Positions 14,519-23,109 of a stretch of 28,117 nucleotides of DNA are shown here, in pieces. The translations under genes were made by a program, and so were the position numbers. The DNA lies in NCBI GenBank assembly GCA_018376005.1, contig JAHACE010000003.1:1-28117 (forward strand), given 5' to 3'. The stretch's first letter is position 1; each line of letters starts with the position of its first letter. Below the pieces are notes generated by a model. The model worked only from the letters and a program-made list of their open reading frames with translations, made no database searches and was not told the DNA's origin. The stretch comes from Atopobium sp. (GTDB lineage Bacteria; Actinomycetota; Coriobacteriia; Coriobacteriales; Atopobiaceae).

Positions 14519-14551
14519 AACCCGGCATCCACACGAAATGGATACCGGGTT
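14519..14551 (-). terminator. terminator of the STAS-HATPase gene
   Basis: AACCCGG (14519-14525) pairs with CCGGGTT (14545-14551), and an inner ATCC/GGAT extends the stem past one mismatch. On the minus strand TTTCTTG follows. A tandem 13-bp repeat (CAACCTGCGTACG, 14563-14588) lies between it and the gene. Confidence 0.75.
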
Positions 14552-14601
14552 GAAATCACTTGCAACCTGCGTACGCAACCTGCGTACGCACCCCGCACGA
14601 C

Positions 14602-15333
14602 CTAGCGCATCATCTTGACCAGACGAACAATGGTGCCGTTGCCAGAAGGTTTTTCCTGGATAGACACGGCGTCCATAAGCAGGCGCATCAGCTTAACGCC
14701 GCGACCACGCTCGGCAAACTGGCCGGTCTCGGGAGGCTCTTCCTCATCTGAGATGCTAAAACCGCCGCCGCAATCCGAGACGTCAATGACCACTCTGTCT
14801 GGATACGCGGAGACCGTGGTCAGCACGCCCTTCTCGCACGCGTGATCAACGGCGTTGCCAATAGCCTCGCCAACTGCAAGTTCAATGTCAAACTTTTGAT
14901 CTGAGGTAAACGGCAACGTCTTCAGCAGCGCGATAGCCCTTGAGCGAGCGTCGCACATTTTATTGGGATCAACTCTAAACGTTGTCTGAAACGATGGATG
15001 TGTGCCCGGTGCAAGCGGAGTCACGCGCGACTTCGCGGCGCAGGTACTTATAGGCATGAAATCGATAAGACCCATGCGCACCAAGGCCTTAAACGCCGTC
15101 GGTTGCACGTTGGTTAGACTCATAAGGCCGCCGAGCGTCTTCATGCGTCGAACAGCGCACACAATAAAGCCCATGCCGCATGAATCGATGTACGAAACCT
15201 CCGACATATTCAGCACAATTCTTCTGCAGCCGCTATCAATGAGCTGCTCAATCTGAGCCTTCACGCGCGGGACTCCCCTCACGTCAAGGTCAGTATTGAC
15301 TGAAACAACTGCTATGTTTGGCTGCGTATACAT
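14602..15333 (-). CDS. STAS-HATPase fusion, partner-switching regulator
   Basis: A 243-residue protein joining two parts that are normally separate. Residues 1 to about 100 form a STAS domain (SpoIIAA/RsbV type anti-sigma antagonist). Residues from about 125 on form a GHKL ATPase of the RsbW/SpoIIAB kinase type. In the latter, ELAVGEAIGNAVDHA (151-165) is the N box, DVSDCGGGF the G1 box, and GRGVKLM (210-216) the G2 box. In the STAS domain the phospho-acceptor loop, usually Asp-Ser-Ser/Thr-Gly, is Asp-Ser-Cys-Gly (50-53), so one hydroxyl residue remains. In RsbU-RsbV-RsbW systems the kinase phosphorylates the antagonist and a PP2C phosphatase reverses it. The phosphatase gene lies 84 bases upstream. 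No sigma factor is in the window. I use the ATG at 15333; a TTG nine codons earlier lacks a ribosome site. Confidence 0.85.
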   Translation of the reverse strand: MYTQPNIAVVSVNTDLDVRGVPRVKAQIEQLIDSGCRRIVLNMSEVSYIDSCGMGFIVCAVRRMKTLGGLMSLTNVQPTAFKALVRMGLIDFMPISTCAAKSRVTPLAPGTHPSFQTTFRVDPNKMCDARSRAIALLKTLPFTSDQKFDIELAVGEAIGNAVDHACEKGVLTTVSAYPDRVVIDVSDCGGGFSISDEEEPPETGQFAERGRGVKLMRLLMDAVSIQEKPSGNGTIVRLVKMMR

Positions 15334-15383
15334 ACGTTTCTTGTTCCCGCGCAGCAACAAGAATTTCAGATATCTGCATTTTT

Positions 15384-15417
15384 GACGAGAAAATCGTTTC
15401 CTTGGCGAGAAAATCGT
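15384..15417. repeat. two motif copies 20 bp apart
   Basis: CGAGAAAATCGT occurs at 15386-15397 and 15406-15417, a perfect 12-bp direct repeat with a 20-base period. The second copy is preceded by GG (full motif) and the first by GA. It fills the gap between the phosphatase stop codon and the STAS-HATPase gene. Confidence 0.8.
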
Positions 15418-17778
15418 CTAGTTGCTCTTCTCGCCAGGCTCAGCATTGCCAAGCTCGTCAAAGCGAAGGGCAACCATGGCAACGTCGTCGTCAAGCCTTC
15501 GGCCAGTATAGCGGTCAAGCGTGCTCAAGAACCTATTGAGCAGGCCGTCAAAGCCACGAGGAACCTCGTTCATAATCATGTCGCGCAGGCCGGTCTCGCC
15601 AAAGAACGCGCCTTCGGGACTGCGAGCCTCTGTGGTTCCGTCGGTGTAAAGCAGCAGGATATCGCCTTCATGCAAGCGAATCGTGCCGTTTTTGTACTCC
15701 ATGTCGTGAAACGCGCCCACAACGCCCGACTGAACGTCCAAAAGCTCAGCGTCGCCCGATTGAGCAGACACCAAAATCGCAGGTGGATGACCAGCGGAGC
15801 AGTAGGTCAGCGACGAAGTTGTAAGGTCAACAATGCCAACAAAGAGCGTTGCAAATGTTTCTACTCTCGAGAAGCCCAACAGAAATTCATTCAGCGTTGC
15901 CACCATACGAGCGGGAGTTCTTCCCTCCCACGCATAGGCAGAAAGTGCCGTTTTAACTGCGGATGAAATAGAAGCTGCCTCAATACCCTTGCCAGAAACG
16001 TCACCCATGATGATGCACGCGCGGCGTCCTGGCAATTTAATCATGCTATAGAAATCGCCGCCGACAAACGCATCGGCGGTTGCGGACGAATAAATTCCCT
16101 CGGCAGAAATTCCTTCTACCTTCTGCAGGTCATTCTTCATGCCCGACTGCAGCGCCTGGGAGATATGCTTATTTTGCTGACTCTCTTCGGCACCGACTGC
16201 CAGAGAATGTACCAGCAGCATCACGCGGTCCAAGAAATCAAGCTCAATGTCACTCAGAGGTTCCGCGTTTTCTTCTCGCAAGAAAAGCCAGGTATGCTGC
16301 TCGCCAGCAAACTTGCCCAAGAAAAGCACAGCTCCCTTGCAGGGCAAACCTTGTGCAACAAGCGCGCAACTCAGTTCAGATTCAAGCTCAACCTCTTTGA
16401 CTGACGCCTCGCCCTCTCCTGTCTTGAGTCCCTCAACCGTCGATGGAAGCGCTATCTGGTTGCCGCCATCCTGCGCGCCGCCGGCCTCCGCCGCAGCCTG
16501 TGTGCCACCGACCTCCGCTGCGGCCTGCGCGCTGTCTTGCGCACCGTCCTGAGCATCGCCAAACGCCTGTTCATCACCAAGCGTATGGAGCGTAATGTTG
16601 CCCGTTACCTCACAACAATCTACCGAGAAAACCTGTGCATTCAGATCAGTGCCCACCGACCTCATAACCTGCTGTAATCGCTCACCAGAGATCTTCTCGC
16701 CCTCTGCAGCGCTATGAAGCAATCCTTGGCGCACGCGAGCTAATGCCTCGCGAAGCGTGTCTCTACGCTGCGTTCTCATGGCCGACAACGCGCCTACAAG
16801 CTGCACCGAGAGGTAATTTGCAATGGAGTCCAGAAGTCTTGCGTCTTCAACCAAAAGCGCACGCTTACGCTCCCAGCCCACCTCAATCAGAGCAACAATG
16901 TGGCCACCAAACCACACAGGAACCACAAGAAAGCTGGTAAACGGAGGCAAATGACTTGCGTCAACAGTTATAACCTCACGAGTTTCTTCGTTAACAAGGT
17001 TGCGCTTTTTAACTCTTCCCTGCTTGAGCGTGCTTGAGTTCAAAGGCATGGTATGCAAGCGAAGTGCGTGCTCGGAATAAAACGTCAAACGCTCCAGAGA
17101 GCTGTTAAATGCAAAGTAGCGAGGAATTCTATCCAATGACGCACTTCTCAAAGACTCCGTTGCACCATGAAGGTGATACCCGTCTTGCTCAGCAAGATAA
17201 ATGAGCGCGCCGTCTGCCTCAACAGTCTCTGAGAGCTCTTCTAACACGCGCTCGATAAGCTGACCCATATCTTCCGAGTCAAGTGTGTCCAAAACAATCT
17301 GAAGCGCTCCTGAGAGCCTCTTATTAGCTCGACGAAGGTCCAAGACCATTCGTTCATCATCGTGCATAGGGCTAGCCATGTCACGAAGCTTAGACGCTGT
17401 CAGAACAATAGCTTGTGTAGGCGCACCCACGTAATCTGCACGCACACTCAAAACCTGTGACGTGCCATCTTGCGCAGGAGCGGCCACCATGGAAGTGGAG
17501 CCATCAATCGCAAACGGCAACGACTCTACAAAGAACGGTTTCTGCAAGTTCTCTTGATTTGCCGGCGTGAACAAAAAGCGAACGTCCAGGCCAGCAATGG
17601 TGCCGTCTTCCTTAGCAAATAGGCTTTCGGCCTCCTCATTGGCGAGAAGAACCATGCCCTCCATATTAAAAACAATGACTGCATCGCTGGTCAGCCGTAG
17701 CAACTGAGACAGAGTTGCAGCAACGGTCCCGTCGACAACTCCCTCAACACGCCTTACGCTCAGCTTGTTATCTGCCAC
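15418..17778 (-). CDS. PAS/GAF-regulated PP2C (SpoIIE/RsbU-type) phosphatase
   Basis: A 786-residue cytoplasmic sensor phosphatase. Residues from about 22 to 110 look like a PAS domain (SDAVIVFNMEGMVLLANEEAESLF). A helical segment (150-170) leads to a GAF domain (about 175-340, ending near FTSFLVVPVWFGGHIVALIEVG). A second GAF-like region (about 355-545) follows, interrupted by a repetitive Ala/Gly/Gln insert (about 407-440). The C-terminal PP2C domain (about 560-775) keeps its metal ligands in GGDFYSM, MGDVSGKGIEAA, YTDGTTEA and DDDVAMVAL, so it should be active. Its likely target is the STAS part of the next gene product. The frame opens at a GTG at 17784, but AAGGAG overlaps that codon and sits five bases before a second GTG, so I use 17778. 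No transmembrane helix is seen. Confidence 0.9.
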   Translation of the reverse strand: MADNKLSVRRVEGVVDGTVAATLSQLLRLTSDAVIVFNMEGMVLLANEEAESLFAKEDGTIAGLDVRFLFTPANQENLQKPFFVESLPFAIDGSTSMVAAPAQDGTSQVLSVRADYVGAPTQAIVLTASKLRDMASPMHDDERMVLDLRRANKRLSGALQIVLDTLDSEDMGQLIERVLEELSETVEADGALIYLAEQDGYHLHGATESLRSASLDRIPRYFAFNSSLERLTFYSEHALRLHTMPLNSSTLKQGRVKKRNLVNEETREVITVDASHLPPFTSFLVVPVWFGGHIVALIEVGWERKRALLVEDARLLDSIANYLSVQLVGALSAMRTQRRDTLREALARVRQGLLHSAAEGEKISGERLQQVMRSVGTDLNAQVFSVDCCEVTGNITLHTLGDEQAFGDAQDGAQDSAQAAAEVGGTQAAAEAGGAQDGGNQIALPSTVEGLKTGEGEASVKEVELESELSCALVAQGLPCKGAVLFLGKFAGEQHTWLFLREENAEPLSDIELDFLDRVMLLVHSLAVGAEESQQNKHISQALQSGMKNDLQKVEGISAEGIYSSATADAFVGGDFYSMIKLPGRRACIIMGDVSGKGIEAASISSAVKTALSAYAWEGRTPARMVATLNEFLLGFSRVETFATLFVGIVDLTTSSLTYCSAGHPPAILVSAQSGDAELLDVQSGVVGAFHDMEYKNGTIRLHEGDILLLYTDGTTEARSPEGAFFGETGLRDMIMNEVPRGFDGLLNRFLSTLDRYTGRRLDDDVAMVALRFDELGNAEPGEKSN

Positions 17779-17832
17779 AGTCACTCCTTATCAGCAAGGA
17801 AAAACGAATCACATAGTCTAAGTATACGAAAA

Positions 17833-17858
17833 AGGCGGACCTCCGAAGAGATCCGCCG
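17833..17858 (-). terminator. terminator of tRNA-Leu
   Basis: On the minus strand GGCGGA pairs with TCCGCC around a loop containing TCTTCGG, and TTTTTCG follows. Confidence 0.8.
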
Positions 17859-17867
17859 AAATTCCGT

Positions 17868-17956
17868 GGTGTCGGAGGCGGGACTTGAACCCGCACAACC
17901 GTTAGTAGGTCACTAGCACCTCAAGCTAGCGCGTCTGCCAATTCCGCCACTCCGAC
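17868..17956 (-). tRNA. tRNA-Leu (GAG)
   Basis: A class II tRNA of 89 bases with a long variable arm, acceptor GTCGGAG/CTCCGAC, anticodon loop TTGAGGT giving GAG, T loop TTCAAGT and encoded CCA. It reads CUC and CUU codons. Confidence 0.95.
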
Positions 17957-18063
17957 TTGCTTTGCAGCGAGGGATATACTAACACATCTTCAAGCAACTT
18001 TACTGAGAAAATTTAAAACTTTTTCTCAAAAGAACTTTGCGAGAAGATCGCCTCGTCCCTTGC

Positions 18064-19827
18064 TTACTTCTGCCAACCAACAATGGTTGAAGGTACGCTC
18101 TGGAAGAGTGATGGACCAAAGTTGGCAAGACCCTTCTTAACAACGTAGCAGTCTGGACCAGTGTAGATAGGAAGATATGCGTAAGTCTGCATCATCTTCT
18201 TCTCAGCCTCATTCATGAGCTTCATGCGCTCATCAAAGTCCTTGGTAGAGACAACCTTTGCAAACATCTCATCGGTCTCTGCGGAGCCCTGCTGACCAAA
18301 GTTGGATCCAGACTCAGAACCATAGAGCTGGCCACCGTTGTTGTAAGAAGTTGAAGAGCCAACCCAACCAAAGAGGCAGACATCCCAAGAGCCAGAGGTA
18401 AGAACATCAGAGAACTCAGAAGATGGGTGAGAATCAAGGGTAAGGTTAATGCCAGCATCCTTGCACATCTTCTGGATTGCAGCAGCACGGTTCTTAACAG
18501 TAGTACCGTCACCGAACAGAGTGTAGCTAAAGGTTACCTGCTGACCGTCCTTCTCATAGTAATCGCCGTTAAGCTTGTAGCCTGCATCCTCAAGAGTCTT
18601 CTTTGCAGCAGCCTTGCGCTCGTCAACAGACTTAAGGTTCTTGATATCGTCTGGGAGGTTGTTGTCATAGCCAGCTGCCCAGTAAGGCCAAAGCATAGAA
18701 CCTGGTGCATCCTCTTTCCAGTTAACACCCTGGAAGACGATGGAAACGATAGTTGCAGGGTCAACGACCTGGCAGAATGCCTTACGAACTGCAACATCCT
18801 GAAGAGCACCGCGAGTAGAGTTAAGCTCGATAACAGCAATAGACATACCAAGACCACGGCGAATCTGAGCCTTATCACCAAGACCGGAGAAGTTAGAAAG
18901 AAGCTCAGCAGAACCTGCGACGGAAGAACCAGTAGTGTCAGTCTCTTCGTTCTTGAATGCGTTAATGGAAGCCTGGGTATCCATCTGCTTGTAGACAAGG
19001 GTATCAAGCTTAGGAGCGTCACCCCACCACTTTGGATTTGGCTTGAAGGTTACAGCAGAATCATCGAAAGAATCAACAATATAAGGACCAGAACCAAGCT
19101 CGTTGTGTGGCTCATTGTTGTAACCATTGTTGAAGAAGTCTGGATCCTGAAGCTTTGGGTGCAGAGCATAGCTCAAGATGCTCTCGATTGGATAGACTGC
19201 TTCCTTCATGGTAATAACAGCGGTCTTAGCAGTATCGCCCTGCTCAACAGACTCATACTTGTTATAACCATCAGTTGAAGAAACCGCAAACTTTTTATTC
19301 TGACCACTCATAGTAATGAATGCGGTCTGAATTGCGGTCCAATCAATAGCGGTACCATCGTTGAAGGTAGCCTGATCAGTGAAGGTAAGGGTAGCAACCT
19401 GCTTGCCGTCCTTCTCCTCTACCTTGAAGTCCTTGATGTAATCCTTGTTTGGCTCAAACTTATCACCATCAGCATTGTTAAGGAACAGGTCACGAGGGTT
19501 GATAAGACCGTGAAGGATGTTCATGTAAGAGGTATTACCAGCAAGTTGGTAGTAATTCCACTGTGGACCAATCTCGTTGATTGGCTGAGTCAGAGTACCG
19601 CCATCCTTAACCTCATCACGAGACTTAGGATTGTTGTACGTCTTGCCCTTCTCTGGAAGTGGAAGCTGATCCAAAGGAGTGTTTGCAGGAGAGCCGTCCT
19701 GTGGCTCAGTACCTGTGGTGGTAGAGCTGCTCTGAGGATTTGATGGAGCACAACCAGCAAGGCCAAGGCCTGCGGCGGTGATTCCAGTCAGAGCAAAGAA
19801 CGAACGACGGGAAAAACTGTCAGCCAT
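18064..19827 (-). CDS. peptide ABC transporter substrate-binding lipoprotein (SBP family 5), Tat-exported
   Basis: A 587-residue family 5 solute-binding protein (DppA/OppA type). With the ATG at 19827 it starts MADSFSRRSFFALTG, a twin-arginine signal (R7-R8), with a lipobox LAGC ending at C26. It should therefore be exported folded and anchored by lipid outside the membrane. A Ser/Thr/Gln/Pro-rich linker follows. Family features include FTDQATFNDGTAIDW, ELGSGPYIVDSF, KPNPKWWGDAP and VRKAFCQVVD. GGTGAT about five bases upstream favours this ATG over one four codons earlier. It lies downstream of the ATPase gene but behind a strong terminator and has its own promoter. This would allow binding protein to be made in excess over the permease. 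Oligopeptide or dipeptide is the likely ligand; the sequence does not settle it. Confidence 0.93.
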   Translation of the reverse strand: MADSFSRRSFFALTGITAAGLGLAGCAPSNPQSSSTTTGTEPQDGSPANTPLDQLPLPEKGKTYNNPKSRDEVKDGGTLTQPINEIGPQWNYYQLAGNTSYMNILHGLINPRDLFLNNADGDKFEPNKDYIKDFKVEEKDGKQVATLTFTDQATFNDGTAIDWTAIQTAFITMSGQNKKFAVSSTDGYNKYESVEQGDTAKTAVITMKEAVYPIESILSYALHPKLQDPDFFNNGYNNEPHNELGSGPYIVDSFDDSAVTFKPNPKWWGDAPKLDTLVYKQMDTQASINAFKNEETDTTGSSVAGSAELLSNFSGLGDKAQIRRGLGMSIAVIELNSTRGALQDVAVRKAFCQVVDPATIVSIVFQGVNWKEDAPGSMLWPYWAAGYDNNLPDDIKNLKSVDERKAAAKKTLEDAGYKLNGDYYEKDGQQVTFSYTLFGDGTTVKNRAAAIQKMCKDAGINLTLDSHPSSEFSDVLTSGSWDVCLFGWVGSSTSYNNGGQLYGSESGSNFGQQGSAETDEMFAKVVSTKDFDERMKLMNEAEKKMMQTYAYLPIYTGPDCYVVKKGLANFGPSLFQSVPSTIVGWQK

Positions 19828-19868
19828 ATGATCACCCATTTCGTTAAAGGCCTACAGATATTCACTTA

Positions 19869-19897
19869 ACTATACGAAATTGCCTGAAAATACTCCA
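19869..19897 (-). promoter_or_regulatory. promoter of the binding-protein gene with a TTTTCAGGCAA element in its spacer
   Basis: On the minus strand TGGAGT (19892-19897) and TATAGT (19869-19874) are 17 bases apart. The spacer contains TTTTCAGGCAA (19880-19890), the same core as in the repeat array at 14.2-14.4 kb. Confidence 0.45.
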
Positions 19898-19944
19898 TAG
19901 CAGAAACATTCCCGTAACAACCTCGTTCACTATTTGTAACAAAG

Positions 19945-19976
19945 AAAACCCGCACCTAGTTTTAAGTGCGGGTTTT
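19945..19976. terminator. bidirectional terminator after the transporter ATPase gene
   Basis: AAAACCCGCAC (19945-19955) pairs perfectly with GTGCGGGTTTT (19966-19976). On the minus strand the hairpin is followed by CTTTGTT. It separates the permease-ATPase operon from the binding-protein gene. Confidence 0.85.
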
Positions 19977-19998
19977 CAGAAAATTTATTGAATCTTTG

Positions 19999-22032
19999 TT
20001 ACTCGTTAGAGATGTGAGTAGCAGGAACCAGCTTACCATCTTGGTAAATCATGCGCTCACGGGTACGCTCAATCTTTGGATCAGGAATTGGAATAGCCGA
20101 GAGAAGCGCCTTAGTGTAAGGATCTTGTGGGTTAGTAAAGACGTCTTCAGTCTCACCGTACTCAACAATCTTGCCCAGGTGCATAACAGCAACCGTGTCA
20201 GAAATATGACGAATAACAGCAAGATCGTGAGCAACAAAGAGATAAGAAATCTTCAACTGAACCTGAAGGTCCTCAAGAAGGTTAATAATACCTGCCTGAA
20301 TGGAAACGTCCAGAGATGCAATTGGCTCGTCCAAGAGAAGAATCTTTGGACTTGTTGCAAGAGCACGAGCAATAGCAATACGCTGACGCTGGCCACCAGA
20401 GAACTGGGATGGGAAGCGGTCAACATAGTCTGGGTTGATACCAACCAGACGCATAAGCTCGCCAATACGAGTATTAATATCCTCTTTGTTCCAACCCTGT
20501 GCCTGAAGTGGCTCAGCCAAAACGTCATAGACAGGCATACGTGGGTCCAGAGAACTCATTGGATCCTGAAAGATAACCTGAAGATCTTTACGCAGCTCTC
20601 TACGCTGTGCAGCATTCTTAAGCTCAGCAACATCTTTGCCAAGGACCGTAATACGACCATCCTCAGGCTTCAGCAAATCCATAATCTGCATCAGAGTTGT
20701 TGATTTACCAGAACCAGACTCACCAACAAGCGCAAGAGTTTCTCCCTCATGGATCTCAAAGCTTGCACGGTCAACAGCAGTCATAGTGCCCTTGCTGCGT
20801 CTAATAAAGCCCTTACCCTGAACAGGGAATGTCTTGGTAAGATTCTCAACCTTGAGTACAACAGGACGCTCATTACGAGGGACATCAACCCACTTTGGAA
20901 GGATTGGCTCAAAGTCTGGATACACCTCAGCGTAAGTGAGGTTCTTCTCGCAAATCTCCTGAAGGTGGTGGCAAGATGCCAGGTGGCCCTCGGCAGCATT
21001 TGCAGGAAGCAGCACTGGCTCTTTCTTGGAGCATTCCTCGGTAGCCATAGGACAACGTGGGTTAAATGGACAACCAGTTGGAATAGCAGCAAGTGATGGT
21101 GGATTGCCCTTAATAGGAACAAGCCTATGCTCTGCCTGAAGGTGAGGTTTTGGAACAGCACCCAGAAGGCCCATGGTATAAGGATGGCGAGGCTCAGCAA
21201 AAAGTGTATCAACACTTGCGCGCTCTACGCCACGACCTGCATACATAACCATAATGTCATCAGCGGTACCTGCAACAACACCAAGGTCGTGAGTAATCAG
21301 AACAACTGCTGCGCCCGTCTCTTTCTGAGCAACCTTCAAGACGTCAAGAATCTGAGCCTGAATAGTTACGTCAAGAGCGGTGGTTGGCTCGTCTGCAATG
21401 ATGATGTCAGGATTGTTTGCAATTGCAATTGCGATAACAACACGCTGACGCATACCACCAGAGAACTCATGTGGGAAAGAATCCAGGCGATTCTCTGGAT
21501 CAGTAATACCAACAATGGAGAGAAGCTCAATACAACGCTTACGAACGTCTGCCTTGCTCATGTGAGGATTATGAGTAAGCAGAGCTTCTGCAAGCTGATC
21601 TCCAATAGAGAACATTGGAGTCAAAGCAGATAGTGGATCCTGGAAGATCATAGAAATCTTAGTGCCACGAAGCTCTGACATCTCTTCGTCGGTCTTACCA
21701 ATGAGCTCCTCATTACCAAGCTTAATAGAGCCGGTGACGTGAGCATTGTCATCAAGAAGACCAATAAGAGACAGAGCGGTTACTGACTTACCAGAGCCAG
21801 ACTCGCCTACGATACCAAGGGTACGGCCACCCCAGAGGTCAAAGTTAACACCGCGAACTGCATCTACACGACCAGCCTCAGTATTAAAGGAAACCTTAAG
21901 ATCACGAACAGAAAGAACTGGATCTCCTGTTGGAGCACCCTTTGGACCGTTTGATTCAAGCAGCTCGTAGCGAAGGACATCGTCCATCTCTACACTTCCC
22001 TGCTTTGTTGAAGTAGTAGTAGTGTCAGACAT
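19999..22032 (-). CDS. fused double ATPase of the peptide ABC transporter (DppD-DppF in one chain)
   Basis: A 677-residue protein with two complete ABC nucleotide-binding domains in tandem. Domain 1 has Walker A GESGSGKS (76-83), signature FSGGMRQR (190-197), Walker B IIADEP and H-loop THD. It ends with the OppD/DppD cysteine cluster C321, C327, C334 and C354, which binds an iron-sulfur cluster in characterised relatives. Domain 2 has Walker A at 437-444, signature FSGGQRQR, LLLDEPIASLD and AHD, and ends with the family's YTKALLSAIPIPDP. All catalytic elements are intact in both halves, so the fusion should supply both ATPase sites. Its ATG overlaps the stop codon of the upstream permease gene (TAATG), indicating coupled translation. 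The N-terminal 16 residues are a polar tail. Confidence 0.95.
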   Translation of the reverse strand: MSDTTTTSTKQGSVEMDDVLRYELLESNGPKGAPTGDPVLSVRDLKVSFNTEAGRVDAVRGVNFDLWGGRTLGIVGESGSGKSVTALSLIGLLDDNAHVTGSIKLGNEELIGKTDEEMSELRGTKISMIFQDPLSALTPMFSIGDQLAEALLTHNPHMSKADVRKRCIELLSIVGITDPENRLDSFPHEFSGGMRQRVVIAIAIANNPDIIIADEPTTALDVTIQAQILDVLKVAQKETGAAVVLITHDLGVVAGTADDIMVMYAGRGVERASVDTLFAEPRHPYTMGLLGAVPKPHLQAEHRLVPIKGNPPSLAAIPTGCPFNPRCPMATEECSKKEPVLLPANAAEGHLASCHHLQEICEKNLTYAEVYPDFEPILPKWVDVPRNERPVVLKVENLTKTFPVQGKGFIRRSKGTMTAVDRASFEIHEGETLALVGESGSGKSTTLMQIMDLLKPEDGRITVLGKDVAELKNAAQRRELRKDLQVIFQDPMSSLDPRMPVYDVLAEPLQAQGWNKEDINTRIGELMRLVGINPDYVDRFPSQFSGGQRQRIAIARALATSPKILLLDEPIASLDVSIQAGIINLLEDLQVQLKISYLFVAHDLAVIRHISDTVAVMHLGKIVEYGETEDVFTNPQDPYTKALLSAIPIPDPKIERTRERMIYQDGKLVPATHISNE

Positions 22033-23099
22033 TATGCACGCTCCGTAGTTTCTTCAGAAACGATGCTACCCTCAAGATCACCGAGCTGAGCGTCATCCTT
22101 GGAAGAATCCTCTTCCTGATCTTTAACGCTACCAGCAGCGCGTGAATAAGGGTCAAAGGCATCGCGAAGGCCGTCGCCGATGAGCTGCAGGCCAACACAA
22201 ACAACAATCAGAAATGCCGATGGAATCAGAATCATCCATGGAGTAGTAAGCATTGCAGAAGAACCAGCACTCAGAAGATAACCAAGAGAGGTATCTGGTG
22301 CCTTGATACCAAGACCCAAGAAGCTGAATGCAGTCTCAGAGTTAATGCCACCAATAACAGCCAAGACCAAATCAATAATAAGAATTGAGCCAAGGTTTGG
22401 AATAAGGTGACGAACAATGATGGTAAATGGTGGAACACCCATGTACTTAGCGGCCTTGACGTAATCTCTCTCACGCAAAGACAGAGCCATGGTGCGGATA
22501 GTACGCGCGCGGCCAATCCAACCAAAAGCAGTCAGACCAAAGATAAGCATGAGCCAACCAGACTCACCACCTGCTGCACGAACAATCATAGCAACCAGCA
22601 AGAAGCTAGGAATGACCATGAGCATATCAAGAAGCCACATACCAATCTTCTCTGGAATGCCACGGACATAGGCAATGGCAGTACCAATAATTGCAGAGAT
22701 GATAGTAGTCAAGATTGCGTAGCTAATACCAATGGTCAACGAACGACCAAGGCCGTGGACAACGCAGGCATACAGGTCAATGCCAGCACCATCAGTACCA
22801 AACCAATGCTTTGCATTAGGAGCCATGTTAATTGCAGTAAAGTCAGCATCTGTGTAATTAAACGGAGTGGCATATGGTCCAAAAACTGCAATAAGAACCA
22901 TAATTCCAAGAATAATCAAACCGATTACTGCAGAACGCTGGCGGAAGAAACGCCTTGCAATCAGGCCAGCATAGCTAATTCTTTTAACTTCTTTGGTGTC
23001 AGACTTAGCATCTGCCTGAAGCTCACGCTCGGCGTTAGTAAGACCCGCATCAATGGAGACGTTTTTCTCGTCTTTGTTCTGAAGCTCTTCTTTAGACAT
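22032..23099 (-). CDS. peptide ABC transporter permease, DppC/OppC type
   Basis: A 355-residue inner-membrane permease. A charged N-terminal tail of about 45 residues precedes the family's start (RRFFRQRSAVIGLIILG). Helices follow, with HWFGTDGAGIDLYACVVHG and the EAA loop RDYVKAAKYMGVPPFTIIVRH that contacts the ATPase. The C-terminal tail is long and acidic. AGGAGG precedes the ATG. It lies ten bases after the DppB-like gene and overlaps the ATPase start by one base. Confidence 0.94.
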   Translation of the reverse strand: MSKEELQNKDEKNVSIDAGLTNAERELQADAKSDTKEVKRISYAGLIARRFFRQRSAVIGLIILGIMVLIAVFGPYATPFNYTDADFTAINMAPNAKHWFGTDGAGIDLYACVVHGLGRSLTIGISYAILTTIISAIIGTAIAYVRGIPEKIGMWLLDMLMVIPSFLLVAMIVRAAGGESGWLMLIFGLTAFGWIGRARTIRTMALSLRERDYVKAAKYMGVPPFTIIVRHLIPNLGSILIIDLVLAVIGGINSETAFSFLGLGIKAPDTSLGYLLSAGSSAMLTTPWMILIPSAFLIVVCVGLQLIGDGLRDAFDPYSRAAGSVKDQEEDSSKDDAQLGDLEGSIVSEETTERA

Positions 23100-23109
23100 G
23101 TCCGCCTCC

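Noticed and set aside
14563..14588. Tandem CAACCTGCGTACG pair
   Set aside because: Only two short copies next to a terminator; no further support for a function.
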